From NCBI GenBank assembly GCA_029202525.1, contig CP119325.1, positions 3,260,001 to 3,324,000 on the forward strand: 64,000 nt of DNA, given 5' to 3'. The notes under the pieces are model-generated. The model was not told the DNA's origin. It searched no databases and saw only the letters and a list, made by a program, of their open reading frames with translations. Positions 8,524 to 16,127 of this stretch are shown piece after piece. This stretch comes from Candidatus Pseudomonas phytovorans (GTDB lineage Bacteria; Pseudomonadota; Gammaproteobacteria; Pseudomonadales; Pseudomonadaceae). The translations under genes were made by a program, and so were the position numbers. Numbering within the stretch: the first letter of the stretch is position 1; each line of letters begins with the position of its first letter.

Positions 8524-9239
8524 GCCCGTGCTCCTTGCAGGTGGCGGTTACTGCGCCGTTCGATGAAGGCGAACACGCGCCCGGAAAGCGCTGCGAACAG
8601 CAAGTAGCCCACGCAGGCAACGCCATAGAAGAACATCGGTTCCTTGGTCACGCTGACGGCCAGGTTGGTCTGGCGCATCAGGTCGACCAGCGAAATGGTC
8701 GACACCAGCGAGGTGTCTTTCAGCAGCGACAGCCAGTTGTTTGACAGGCCGGGCAGGGCGATACGGGTCAGTTGTGGCAGCAGCACCTTGAAGAAGCCGG
8801 TTCGTTTGCTCAGGCCCAGCGCCGAGCAGGCTTCCAGCTGGCCTTTGGGCAAGGTCTTGAAGGCCGCCAGCCAGATCTCGCTGGAGAACGCAGCGAACAC
8901 CAGGCTGAAGGCAACCATCGCGGCAAGGAAGGTATTGATCAGAAACTCGCCTTCATAGCCCATGGCAGCGAGGATCTTCTGTGCGGCGATCTGGCAGCCG
9001 TAATAGATGATGAGCAGCGTCAGCAGCTCGGGCAGGCCGCGGAACACGGTGGAAAACGTGGTGGCCCAGGCGCGTGGCAGGCGTTTGCGCGAGCGCGCCG
9101 CCAAGGCGACCACCAGGCCCAGCGGCAGGCCGATGGGCAGGCAGGCCAAGGCCAGTGAAACGGTAACCAGGGCGCCGGCCAGCAGCGCCTGGCCCCAGCC
9201 TCCGCTGGCGAAGGACAGCAAGGACAATTGATCGAGCAT
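8520..9239 (-). CDS. Polar amino-acid ABC transporter permease (first subunit)
   Basis: This 239-residue HisQ/GlnP-type permease has about five membrane segments and the EAA coupling loop LEACSALGLSKRTGFFKVLLPQ. I start it at the ATG of MLDQLSLLSF, because AAGGTG lies 6 bases upstream. A GTG three codons earlier would overlap that ribosome-binding site. A 144-base gap with a REP pair separates it from the binding-protein gene. Its 3' end overlaps the second permease gene. Confidence 0.87.
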   Translation of the reverse strand: MLDQLSLLSFASGGWGQALLAGALVTVSLALACLPIGLPLGLVVALAARSRKRLPRAWATTFSTVFRGLPELLTLLIIYYGCQIAAQKILAAMGYEGEFLINTFLAAMVAFSLVFAAFSSEIWLAAFKTLPKGQLEACSALGLSKRTGFFKVLLPQLTRIALPGLSNNWLSLLKDTSLVSTISLVDLMRQTNLAVSVTKEPMFFYGVACVGYLLFAALSGRVFAFIERRSNRHLQGARA

Positions 9240-9255
9240 GACGAACACCTTGTGT

Positions 9256-9364
9256 TGACCTCACCGGCCTTATCGCTGGCAAGCCAGCTCCCACAGGGAC
9301 TGCGCATCCTTCAGGCCTTGTGCGGTCCTGTGGGAGCTGGCTTGCCGGCGATAGGGCCCGGTCA
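9256..9364. repeat. Paired REP palindrome inside the importer operon
   Basis: Left arm CTGGCAAGCCAGCTCCCACAG and right arm CTGTGGGAGCTGGCTTGCCGG are near-perfect inverses, flanked by further short inverted bases (TGACC/GGTCA). It lies between the binding-protein stop and the first permease start, the position where REPs often stabilise the upstream transcript. Confidence 0.8.
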
Positions 9365-9383
9365 GGCGATGCGGGCTCTAAGG

Positions 9384-10136
9384 TCAGTTGTAGATATCGA
9401 AAGCAAAGTACTTGCTGGCGATCTTCTGGTAGGTGCCGTTGGCCACGATCTGTTGCAGCGCGGTGTTCAGGCGCTGGCGCAGGGCTTCATCGTCCTTGCG
9501 CACGGCAATGGCAGCATCGGCCTTGGTCTCGGCGACGTCGCCAAGGATCTTGCAGCAGTCCCCGCCGTTCTTGGTCATCCACTCGTGCAGCGGGAATTTG
9601 TCGGCAATCACCCCGTCCAGGCGTCCGGCGGCCAGGTCGGCGTTGGCTTCGTCCATGGTCGGGTACAGCTTTACATCGGCACCGGCCTTGCCGTACACGT
9701 CTTCGGCGTAGATCGCCTGGGTGGACGACGACTGGGCGCCGACGGTGTAGCCGACGAAGTCGGTCTGGGCGCTGTCGATCTTGCTGTCCTTGGCTACCGC
9801 CACCGTCAGCGGAGTGCGGTAGTAGTGGTCAGTGAAGGCGATTTTCTTGCGCCGCTCTGCGGTGTCGATCATCGACGCGACCACCGCGTCATACTTGCGC
9901 GCCATCAGCGCCGGAATAATCCCTTCCCAGTCCTGGGCCACCAGCGTGCACTCGACTTTCATCTGTTCGCACAGGGCATGGGTGATGTCGATATCGAAGC
10001 CATGCAGCTTGTTATCGGCGTCTACATAGTTGAAGGGCGGGTACGCGCCCTCGGTGGCGAAGCGCAGGGTTTCGGCACTGGCGGCACCCGTCAGCAGCAG
10101 GGCACACGCACCCACCAAGGCCATGGTCTTGTTCAT
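9384..10136 (-). CDS. Periplasmic amino-acid-binding protein
   Basis: This is a 250-residue solute-binding protein of the LAO/HisJ family. The signal peptide MNKTMALVGACALLLTGAASA is cleaved before ETLRFATEGAYPPFNY, the usual first strand. DIDITHALCEQMKVECTLV and WEGIIPALMARKYDAVVASM are family landmarks. I use the ATG at 10136 because GAGGTG precedes it by 4-5 bases and it gives a clean signal peptide; the upstream extension overlaps rpiR. It is the first importer gene and lies 22 bases after the RpiR-type regulator, so the regulator and importer may share a transcript. Confidence 0.9.
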   Translation of the reverse strand: MNKTMALVGACALLLTGAASAETLRFATEGAYPPFNYVDADNKLHGFDIDITHALCEQMKVECTLVAQDWEGIIPALMARKYDAVVASMIDTAERRKKIAFTDHYYRTPLTVAVAKDSKIDSAQTDFVGYTVGAQSSSTQAIYAEDVYGKAGADVKLYPTMDEANADLAAGRLDGVIADKFPLHEWMTKNGGDCCKILGDVAETKADAAIAVRKDDEALRQRLNTALQQIVANGTYQKIASKYFAFDIYN

Positions 10137-10158
10137 CTCGCACCTCATTGCACTCTTG

Positions 10159-11031
10159 CTATTGTTGTTTGCCCGTTGGCCACGAGGTGTAGCCGACGAA
10201 TTCGTTATGTAGAGCGGCAGTCGCTTCCAAGCGTTTTTCAACATCAGGCCCGAGTTTCTTGCAGACCTCGTTGACCATCAGGTGCACCCACGACAGCATG
10301 GTCGAGGTGGATTCCCAGAACAGATTGAACTCGGTGGGGATGCGGAACACCTCGTCGGCGTTGGCATCGGCCCAGTCACAGAAAGTGTCGGTCACCAGGG
10401 TGACCGCAATGCCCGCCTCGCGCGCCTTCTGGCACAGTTGCAGGGCGTGACGGGAATAACGGCGGGCCTCGAACACTACCAAGGCACTGTCTTCGGCGCG
10501 GCCCAGCAACACCTCGCCGAAGTGCCCGGCGCTGATATCTACCAGCTGCACGCCATCGCGCAGGTATTGCAGCAGGTGGCTCATGCACATGGCGATGCCA
10601 CGCTCGGTCTGGAAACCGGCGATGAACACCCGCGGCTTGCTTGCCAGGCGTTGCGCTACGCTGTGCCAGGTCGGGCTCTGGCGGTATTCGTGGACGCGCA
10701 TCAAGGCGGCGATTTCCAGCTCCAGGCTGCCGGCGTTGTCACTGGCGTCCTGGTTCTGGCGATAATCCTGCAGGCGGTCGCCCACCAGCCAGGGGCCATC
10801 GCCCAGATTGTTTTGCAGGTCTTGCTTGAGCGCCTTGAGATGGGCATAACCCAGTGAGCGGCAGAAGCGCCCGACGCTGGATTCGCTGACGCCCAGCTTG
10901 GCGGCAATGCTGGCCGAAGTCTGGAACGGCAGTTCGTGCAGGTTGGCAAGCATGTAGGTGGCGATCTGGCGACCCGAGGCAGCGGCCCCTTCGAGGCTGT
11001 TTTCCAGGCGTTGCTTGATCGGTTGGCTCAT
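10159..11031 (-). CDS. RpiR-family transcriptional regulator
   Basis: This 290-residue protein has an N-terminal HTH_6 domain (ASIAAKLGVSESSVGRFCRSLGYAHLKALKQDL, about residues 40-72) and a C-terminal SIS domain (about 125-265, VFIAGFQTERGIAMCMSHLLQYL). SIS domains in this family usually bind sugar phosphates, but some members near amino-acid genes respond to other ligands. GGAG lies 8 bases before the chosen ATG at 11031. The gene is divergent from dpkA across 142 bases with repeated CTGTCA/TGACAG sites. It is the obvious candidate regulator of both the importer/amaD operon and dpkA. Confidence 0.87.
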   Translation of the reverse strand: MSQPIKQRLENSLEGAAASGRQIATYMLANLHELPFQTSASIAAKLGVSESSVGRFCRSLGYAHLKALKQDLQNNLGDGPWLVGDRLQDYRQNQDASDNAGSLELEIAALMRVHEYRQSPTWHSVAQRLASKPRVFIAGFQTERGIAMCMSHLLQYLRDGVQLVDISAGHFGEVLLGRAEDSALVVFEARRYSRHALQLCQKAREAGIAVTLVTDTFCDWADANADEVFRIPTEFNLFWESTSTMLSWVHLMVNEVCKKLGPDVEKRLEATAALHNEFVGYTSWPTGKQQ

Positions 11032-11060
11032 GCTGCGGCTCCAGGGGTAGGGCGTGGAAA

Positions 11061-11110
11061 GAAAATGAATGTTTTCTGTCATCAAGTCAATGTTTGACAG
11101 AATGCTGTCA
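11061..11110. promoter_or_regulatory. Operator array between rpiR-type gene and dpkA
   Basis: GAAAATGAATGTTTTC (11061-11076) is an inverted repeat. It is followed by CTGTCA (11076-11081), TGACAG (11095-11100) and CTGTCA (11105-11110). The last two form the perfect palindrome TGACAG-AATG-CTGTCA. The array fills the divergent promoter region and is the most likely binding site for the adjacent RpiR-type protein. Confidence 0.55.
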
Positions 11111-11173
11111 CATGCAGGAAAGTTTTTGTCGTTGCAACGCTGTAGCCATCCCAAAATCAACAAGGAGCTTCAG

Positions 11174-12199
11174 ATGTCCGCACCTTCCACCGGCAGCGTC
11201 GTGCGCGTGCCTTTTACCGAGCTCCAGAACCTTTTGCAGGCCATTTTCCAGCGTCATGGGTGCAGCGAGGCCGTGGCCCGGGTGCTGGCTCACAACTGTG
11301 CCAGCGCCCAGCGCGATGGTGCCCACAGCCACGGGGTGTTCCGCATACCTGGCTATGTCTCGACCTTGGCCAGTGGCTGGGTCGATGGCCAGGCCACACC
11401 CAAGGTCAACGACGTGGCTGCAGGCTATGTGCGTGTCGATGCTGCGGGCGGTTTTGCCCAGCCGGCACTGGCGGCGGCCCGTGAGCTGTTGGTGGCCAAG
11501 GCGCGCAACGCCGGCATTGCCGTGCTGGCGATTCACAACTCGCACCACTTTGCCGCGTTGTGGCCTGATGTAGAGCCGTTCGCCGAAGAGGGCCTGGTGG
11601 CCCTGAGCGTGGTCAACAGCATGACCTGCGTGGTGCCGCATGGTGCACGCAAGCCACTGTTCGGTACCAACCCCATCGCTTTTGCTGCGCCTTGTGCCGA
11701 ACATGACCCGATCGTCTTCGACATGGCCACCAGCGCCATGGCCCACGGCGACGTCCAGATTGCCGCGCGTGCCGGTCAGCAACTGCCGGAAGGCATGGGC
11801 GTGGATGCCAATGGCGAACCGACCACCGAGCCCAAGGCGATTCTGGAAGGCGGCGCCTTGCTGCCGTTTGGCGGGCACAAAGGCTCGGCGCTGTCGATGA
11901 TGGTCGAACTGCTGGCGGCGGCGCTGACCGGCGGTAATTTCTCCTGGGAGTTCGATTGGTCGGGGCACCCTGGGGCGAAGACGCCATGGACCGGGCAATT
12001 GATCATCGTCATCGACCCGAGCAAAGCCGAGGGCGAGCGCTTTGCCCAGCGCAGCCGTGAGCTGGTGGAGCAGATGCAGGCAGTGGGGCTGACGCGTATG
12101 CCGGGTGAGCGCCGCTACCGCGAGCGCGAGGTGGCTGAGGAGGAGGGGGTTGCGGTGACTGAGCAGGAGTTGCAGGGCCTGAAAGAGCTGCTTGGCTGA
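11174..12199 (+). CDS. dpkA: Delta1-piperideine-2-carboxylate reductase
   Basis: This 341-residue member of the Ldh_2/malate-lactate dehydrogenase family has the expected size for DpkA. It uses NADPH to reduce delta1-piperideine-2-carboxylate, formed from D-lysine, to L-pipecolate. Family motifs visible are RDGAHSHGVFRIPGY near the N terminus, FGTNPIAFAAP, and PFGGHKGSALSMMVELLAAALTGG. I start at ATG 11174, with AAGGAG 7 bases upstream; the longer reading frame overlaps the operator region. It is followed by a REP pair and amaC. Confidence 0.9.
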   Translation: MSAPSTGSVVRVPFTELQNLLQAIFQRHGCSEAVARVLAHNCASAQRDGAHSHGVFRIPGYVSTLASGWVDGQATPKVNDVAAGYVRVDAAGGFAQPALAAARELLVAKARNAGIAVLAIHNSHHFAALWPDVEPFAEEGLVALSVVNSMTCVVPHGARKPLFGTNPIAFAAPCAEHDPIVFDMATSAMAHGDVQIAARAGQQLPEGMGVDANGEPTTEPKAILEGGALLPFGGHKGSALSMMVELLAAALTGGNFSWEFDWSGHPGAKTPWTGQLIIVIDPSKAEGERFAQRSRELVEQMQAVGLTRMPGERRYREREVAEEEGVAVTEQELQGLKELLG

Positions 12200-12201
12200 C
12201 C

Positions 12202-12297
12202 CGGCCTCTTCGCGGGCACGCCCGCTCCCACAGGGGCTGCACAGGTTTCAAGGGCAGCGTTATCACTGTGGGAGCGGGTTCACCCGCGAAGGATCCT
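12202..12297. repeat. Paired REP palindrome between dpkA and amaC
   Basis: CTTCGCGGGCACGCCCGCTC on the left and GAGCGGGTTCACCCGCGAAG on the right face each other about 35 bases apart, just after the dpkA stop. Confidence 0.8.
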
Positions 12298-12313
12298 GCA
12301 CAGATCTCTAGCC

Positions 12314-12346
12314 ATGCAATGTTGCATAGACAACCTTGCACAATCG
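12314..12346. promoter_or_regulatory. Candidate operator upstream of amaC
   Basis: ATGCAA-TG-TTGCAT (12314-12327) is a perfect inverted repeat. TGCACAATCG follows at 12337-12346, 79 bases before the amaC start. The same ten bases recur at 13735-13744 upstream of the permease gene. The binding protein is unknown. Confidence 0.4.
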
Positions 12347-12424
12347 TGGATGTTCCTGAGCCCGCACTACGGGTATGCTCGGGTCTGCCTTTTCGAACTG
12401 TCCTGATCCAAGGAGTTGCACGCT

Positions 12425-13621
12425 GTGTTCAAACATGTCGATGCCTATGCCGGCGACCCGATCCTCTCGTTGATGGAAACCTTCAAGGCCGACCCGCGCG
12501 CCGACAAGGTCAACCTGAGCATCGGCCTGTATTACGATGAGGCCGGTGTGGTGCCGCAACTGGCGGCGGTGGATGCGGTGGAAAAACGCATGGCCGGCCA
12601 GGACCACGAAGCATCCCTCTACCTGCCAATGGAAGGCCTGGCCAGCTACCGCCAGGCGATCCAGGCGCTGCTGTTCGGTGCCGATCACCCGGCCGTGACC
12701 GGCGGTCGCGTGGCCACTGTGCAGACCGTGGGTGGCTCGGGCGCCCTGAAAGTCGGTGCCGACTTCCTCAAACGCTACTTCCCGCAGTCGGAAGTCTGGG
12801 TCAGCAACCCGACCTGGGATAACCATCGCGCCATCTTCGAAGGTGCCGGTTTCAAGGTGAACACCTACCCGTACTTCGACCAGGCCTCCCGCGGTGTGGA
12901 CGTTGACGGCATGCTGGCCACCCTGCAGACCCTGCCGGCCAACAGCGTGGTCCTGCTGCACCCGTGCTGCCACAACCCCACCGGTGCCGACCTTACACAA
13001 AACCAGTGGCAGCAAGTGGTGGAAGTGGTCAAGGCACGCCAGCTGATCCCGTTCCTCGACATTGCCTACCAAGGCTTCGCCGAAGGACTGGTGGAAGACG
13101 CCTACGCCATCCGCGAAATGGCCCGCGCCGGCGTGCCGTGCCTGGTCAGCAACTCGTTCTCGAAGATCTTCTCGCTGTACGGCGAGCGGGTTGGCGGCCT
13201 GTCGGTGGTCTGCGATGACGACGCCACAGCCCAGAGCGTGCTTGGCCAGCTCAAGGCTACCGTGCGCCGCAACTACTCCAGCCCGCCCAACTTCGGCGCC
13301 CAGCTGGTCGCAGGCGTGCTGAGCGATGCTGCCCTCAATGCCCAGTGGGCCGAGGAAGTCGAAGTGATGCGCAAGCGTATTCTCGACATGCGCCAGGCAT
13401 TGGTCGATGCCTTGGCCGTGCTGCTGCCAGGTCAGGACTTCCAGTTCTTCCTGCGTCAGCGCGGCATGTTCAGCTACACCGGTTTCAGTGTCGAGCAAGT
13501 GCGCCGCCTGCGTGACGAATTTGGCGTGTACCTGATCGACAGCGGCCGCGTGTGCATGTCCGGCCTGCGCCCGGCCAACCTGCAACGGGTTGCCGAAGCG
13601 TTCGCTGCTGTTCAGAAGTAA
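12425..13621 (+). CDS. amaC: Class I aromatic-type aminotransferase (D-lysine aminotransferase)
   Basis: This 398-residue PLP enzyme of the AspC/TyrB group has HNPTGADLT (184-192), DIAYQGF and the Schiff-base lysine in SNSFSKIFSLYGERVGG (Lys247). From its position next to dpkA it corresponds to the P. putida gene called amaC, whose product transaminates D-lysine to the ketoacid precursor of piperideine-2-carboxylate. The fold itself is that of an aromatic/aspartate aminotransferase, so wider specificity is likely. I choose GTG 12425 (MFKHVDAYAGDPI) because AAGGAG lies 9 bases upstream and it matches the usual TyrB N terminus. Confidence 0.85.
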   Translation: MFKHVDAYAGDPILSLMETFKADPRADKVNLSIGLYYDEAGVVPQLAAVDAVEKRMAGQDHEASLYLPMEGLASYRQAIQALLFGADHPAVTGGRVATVQTVGGSGALKVGADFLKRYFPQSEVWVSNPTWDNHRAIFEGAGFKVNTYPYFDQASRGVDVDGMLATLQTLPANSVVLLHPCCHNPTGADLTQNQWQQVVEVVKARQLIPFLDIAYQGFAEGLVEDAYAIREMARAGVPCLVSNSFSKIFSLYGERVGGLSVVCDDDATAQSVLGQLKATVRRNYSSPPNFGAQLVAGVLSDAALNAQWAEEVEVMRKRILDMRQALVDALAVLLPGQDFQFFLRQRGMFSYTGFSVEQVRRLRDEFGVYLIDSGRVCMSGLRPANLQRVAEAFAAVQK

Positions 13622-13630
13622 AAAGGTACC

Positions 13631-13647
13631 GGGCCGCTTCGCGGCCC
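13631..13647 (+). terminator. Hairpin after amaC
   Basis: GGGCCGC-TTC-GCGGCCC, a perfect 7-bp stem, starts 9 bases beyond the amaC stop and is followed by GTTCCC. It has a strong stem and a weak U-tract. Confidence 0.6.
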
Positions 13648-13685
13648 GTTCCCACATTGTTGCCTGCACACCCTGCTTGTAAAGA

Positions 13686-13744
13686 CAAGTGCAACCGCCC
13701 CTCGGAAAAGGGCTTCGCAAGTGCAACCTTTCCGTGCACAATCG
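13686..13744. promoter_or_regulatory. Direct repeats upstream of the permease gene
   Basis: CAAGTGCAACC occurs at 13686-13696 and again at 13718-13728, 32 bases apart (about three helical turns). TGCACAATCG follows at 13735-13744. Spacing on one face of the helix suggests a regulator binding site. Confidence 0.4.
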
Positions 13745-13831
13745 CGCCCCTCTTTTCCGGTTGAGTTGGGCGATAGCACTATTTCGCCATTCTCAGCCTG
13801 TTGCAGTCTTGCGAGTGGAGCTTCACCCGGA

Positions 13832-15112
13832 ATGAATGAGCAGGCCCCGAGCGTTGAACAACGCTATGTAGAATCGACCCCCGCCACCCTCGGCAGCTGG
13901 GCGCGTCACGACACCACCTGGATGCTGGGCCTGTTCGGCACAGCCATTGGCGCCGGAACCCTGTTCCTGCCGATCAACGCCGGCCTTGGCGGCTTCTGGC
14001 CACTGATCATCCTCGCCGTTCTGGCTTTCCCGATGACCTATTTCGCCCACCGCGGGCTGACCCGCTTCGTGCTCTCCGGGCGCAATGGCGGCGACATCAC
14101 CGAAGTGGTGAAGGAGCACTTTGGCAGCAACGCCGGTGCCTCGATCACGGTGCTGTACTTCTTCGCGATCTTCCCGATCCTGCTTATCTATAGCGTGGCG
14201 CTGACCAACACCGTGTCCAGCTTCATGGAGCACCAACTGCACATGGCGCCGCCGCCGCGGGCCATCCTGTCGTTCGTGCTGATCCTCGGCCTGCTGGCCA
14301 TCGTGCGCTGCGGTGAGCAGGCCACGGTCAAGGTCATGAGCCTGCTGGTGTACCCGTTCATCGTCGCCCTGGCGTTGCTGGGTCTGTACCTGGTGCCGCA
14401 CTGGACCGGTGGCATCCTCGACAGCGCTACCCAGGTGCCACCGGCCTCGGCCTTCCTGCATACCCTGTGGCTGGCCATTCCGGTGATGGTGTTCTCGTTC
14501 AACCACTCGCCGATCATTTCGGCCTTCGCCGTCGACCAGAAGCGCCGCTACGGCGAGCATGCCGACGAGCGCAGCGGCCAGATCCTGCGCCGCGCCCACC
14601 TGCTGATGGTGGTGATGGTGCTGTTCTTCGTGTTCAGCTGCGTGCTCACCCTGAGCAGCGCCCAACTGGCCGAAGCCAAGGCACAGAATCTCTCGATCCT
14701 GTCGTACCTGGCCAACCACTTCAGCAACCCGACCATCGCGTTTGCTGCGCCCCTGATCGCCTTCGTGGCCATTTCCAAGTCGTTCCTGGGCCACTACATC
14801 GGTGCCAGCGAAGGCCTGAAGGGCATCATCGCCAAGACCGGCGCACGCCCGGGCGCCAAGACACTGGACCGCGTGGTAGCCGCGTTGATGCTGGTGGTTT
14901 GCTGGATCGTTGCCACCCTCAACCCGAGCATCCTCGGCATGATCGAATCGCTCGGCGGCCCGATCCTTGCGGTGCTGCTGTTCCTGATGCCGATGTACGC
15001 CATCCGCCGTGTACCGTCGATGCGCAAGTACAGCGGTGCGGCCTCCAACGTGTTCGTTGTGGTGGTCGGCCTGGTCGCGTTGACTTCGGTGGTGTACGGC
15101 CTGCTGGGCTGA
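13832..15112 (+). CDS. HAAAP-family (SdaC/DlsT serine-type) amino-acid permease
   Basis: This 426-residue inner-membrane protein has about 11 hydrophobic segments. The first, WMLGLFGTAIGAGTLFLPIN, and the motif VMVFSFNHSPIISAF are typical of the SdaC serine transporter branch of the hydroxy/aromatic amino-acid permease family. I use the ATG of MNEQAPSVEQ, with GGAG about 11 bases upstream, rather than the longer frame through the upstream repeats. It sits directly after amaC with its own hairpin-bounded promoter region, so the substrate could be serine or an amino acid metabolised by the neighbours. Sequence alone does not settle this. Confidence 0.83.
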   Translation: MNEQAPSVEQRYVESTPATLGSWARHDTTWMLGLFGTAIGAGTLFLPINAGLGGFWPLIILAVLAFPMTYFAHRGLTRFVLSGRNGGDITEVVKEHFGSNAGASITVLYFFAIFPILLIYSVALTNTVSSFMEHQLHMAPPPRAILSFVLILGLLAIVRCGEQATVKVMSLLVYPFIVALALLGLYLVPHWTGGILDSATQVPPASAFLHTLWLAIPVMVFSFNHSPIISAFAVDQKRRYGEHADERSGQILRRAHLLMVVMVLFFVFSCVLTLSSAQLAEAKAQNLSILSYLANHFSNPTIAFAAPLIAFVAISKSFLGHYIGASEGLKGIIAKTGARPGAKTLDRVVAALMLVVCWIVATLNPSILGMIESLGGPILAVLLFLMPMYAIRRVPSMRKYSGAASNVFVVVVGLVALTSVVYGLLG

Positions 15113-15131
15113 TTCGCTGCCTGAAATAGAG

Positions 15132-15169
15132 AATGCCCGGGTCGCTTGTAGCAACCTGGGCATTTTTTT
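15132..15169 (+). terminator. Intrinsic terminator after the permease gene
   Basis: AATGCCC...GGGT and ACC...GGGCATT form the stem, followed directly by a seven-T run. This is the clearest intrinsic terminator in the window. Confidence 0.85.
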
Positions 15170-15177
15170 GTCCACAA

Positions 15178-15202
15178 AAATTGTCTGGAAATAGAACAAT
15201 TT
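15178..15202. promoter_or_regulatory. Inverted repeat upstream of tpx
   Basis: AAATTGT and ACAATTT are 7-bp arms 11 bases apart, containing a T-N11-A pattern as seen in LysR-type sites. It lies 77-102 bases before the tpx start. OxyR-type control of a peroxidase would be plausible, but the canonical four ATAG/CTAT elements are not visible. Confidence 0.35.
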
Positions 15203-15279
15203 CACCTGCCCCCATAGGCACCCGGCCGCCTTCATGCTTAACTCAGCGTCCTTTTCAAACCCAGCATAAGGATTTCGTC

Positions 15280-15780
15280 ATGGCTCAAGTGACTCTCAAA
15301 GGCGGCCCGGTTCAGGTTAAAGGCGAGCTGCCGAAAACCGGCGCCCAGGCTCCGGCATTCTCCCTGGTCGGTGAAGGCCTGGCGGACAAGTCGCTGAAGG
15401 ACTACGCCGGCAAGCGCAAGGTGCTGAACATCTTCCCGAGCGTCGACACCCCAACCTGCGCCACTTCCGTGCGCAAGTTCAACGCCCAGGCCAACGATGT
15501 CGCCAACACCGTGGTGCTGTGCATCTCCGCCGACCTGCCATTCGCCCAGGCGCGTTTCTGCGGTGCCGAAGGCCTGGAGAACGTGAAGAACCTGTCGACC
15601 CTGCGTGGCCGCGAGTTCCTCGAAGACTACGGCGTAGCCATCGCTGATGGCCCGCTGGCCGGCCTGGCTGCCCGTGCTGTTGTGGTGCTGGACGAGAACG
15701 ACAAGGTGCTGCACAGCGAGCTGGTTGGCGAAATCGCTGACGAGCCGAACTACGAGGCGGCACTGGCTGTACTGAAGTAA
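15280..15780 (+). CDS. tpx: Thiol peroxidase (atypical 2-Cys peroxiredoxin)
   Basis: This 166-residue protein has the exact length of the Tpx family. The peroxidatic cysteine is in SVDTPTCATSV (Cys60) and the resolving cysteine in ARFCGAEG (Cys94), the spacing that defines Tpx. It reduces hydrogen peroxide and alkyl peroxides using thioredoxin and acts in the cytoplasm or periplasm depending on species. No signal peptide is seen, so cytoplasm is likely. The start ATG has AAGGA 8 bases upstream. It is monocistronic, bounded by the terminator before and by REP and hairpin sequences after. Confidence 0.95.
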   Translation: MAQVTLKGGPVQVKGELPKTGAQAPAFSLVGEGLADKSLKDYAGKRKVLNIFPSVDTPTCATSVRKFNAQANDVANTVVLCISADLPFAQARFCGAEGLENVKNLSTLRGREFLEDYGVAIADGPLAGLAARAVVVLDENDKVLHSELVGEIADEPNYEAALAVLK

Positions 15781-15810
15781 GGATTGCGTGGGGCAGGGCG
15801 GGCGCCTGTA

Positions 15811-15922
15811 GCCTGTGCCGGCCTCTTCGCGGGCACGCCCGTTCCCACAGGTACGGCACAGCTTTCAAAGGTTGTGATTTCCCTGTGGGAGCGGGCGTGC
15901 CCGCGAAGAGGCCTGCTCAGGC
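15811..15922. repeat. Paired REP palindrome after tpx
   Basis: The left element GCCTGTGCCGGCCTCTTCGC and a right element ending GCGAAGAGGCCTGCTCAGGC enclose two inverted GTGGGAGCGGGC-type cores. Confidence 0.8.
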
Positions 15923-15967
15923 AACCGAAACCTTTCAGCCCGCCAACGCTCCAAGCAACACCCTGTT

Positions 15968-15998
15968 ACGGCCCGGAACGCTTTCCGGGCCGTTTTCA
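15968..15998 (+). terminator. Intrinsic terminator upstream of mdtA
   Basis: ACGGCCCGGAA and TTCCGGGCCGT form an 11-bp stem followed by TTTCATT. It ends transcripts from the tpx side. Confidence 0.8.
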
Positions 15999-16127
15999 TT
16001 TAAAGTTCAGGCTCTTGGCAACGTCAGCCAAAGGTAAACCTCTGGTAAAGGCCCTTTGCTAAAACGATGCCATTGCTTATCGTTCACCCTCCCCAAGCCG
16101 CCATTCCGAACAAGGTTCGTTCAACCC

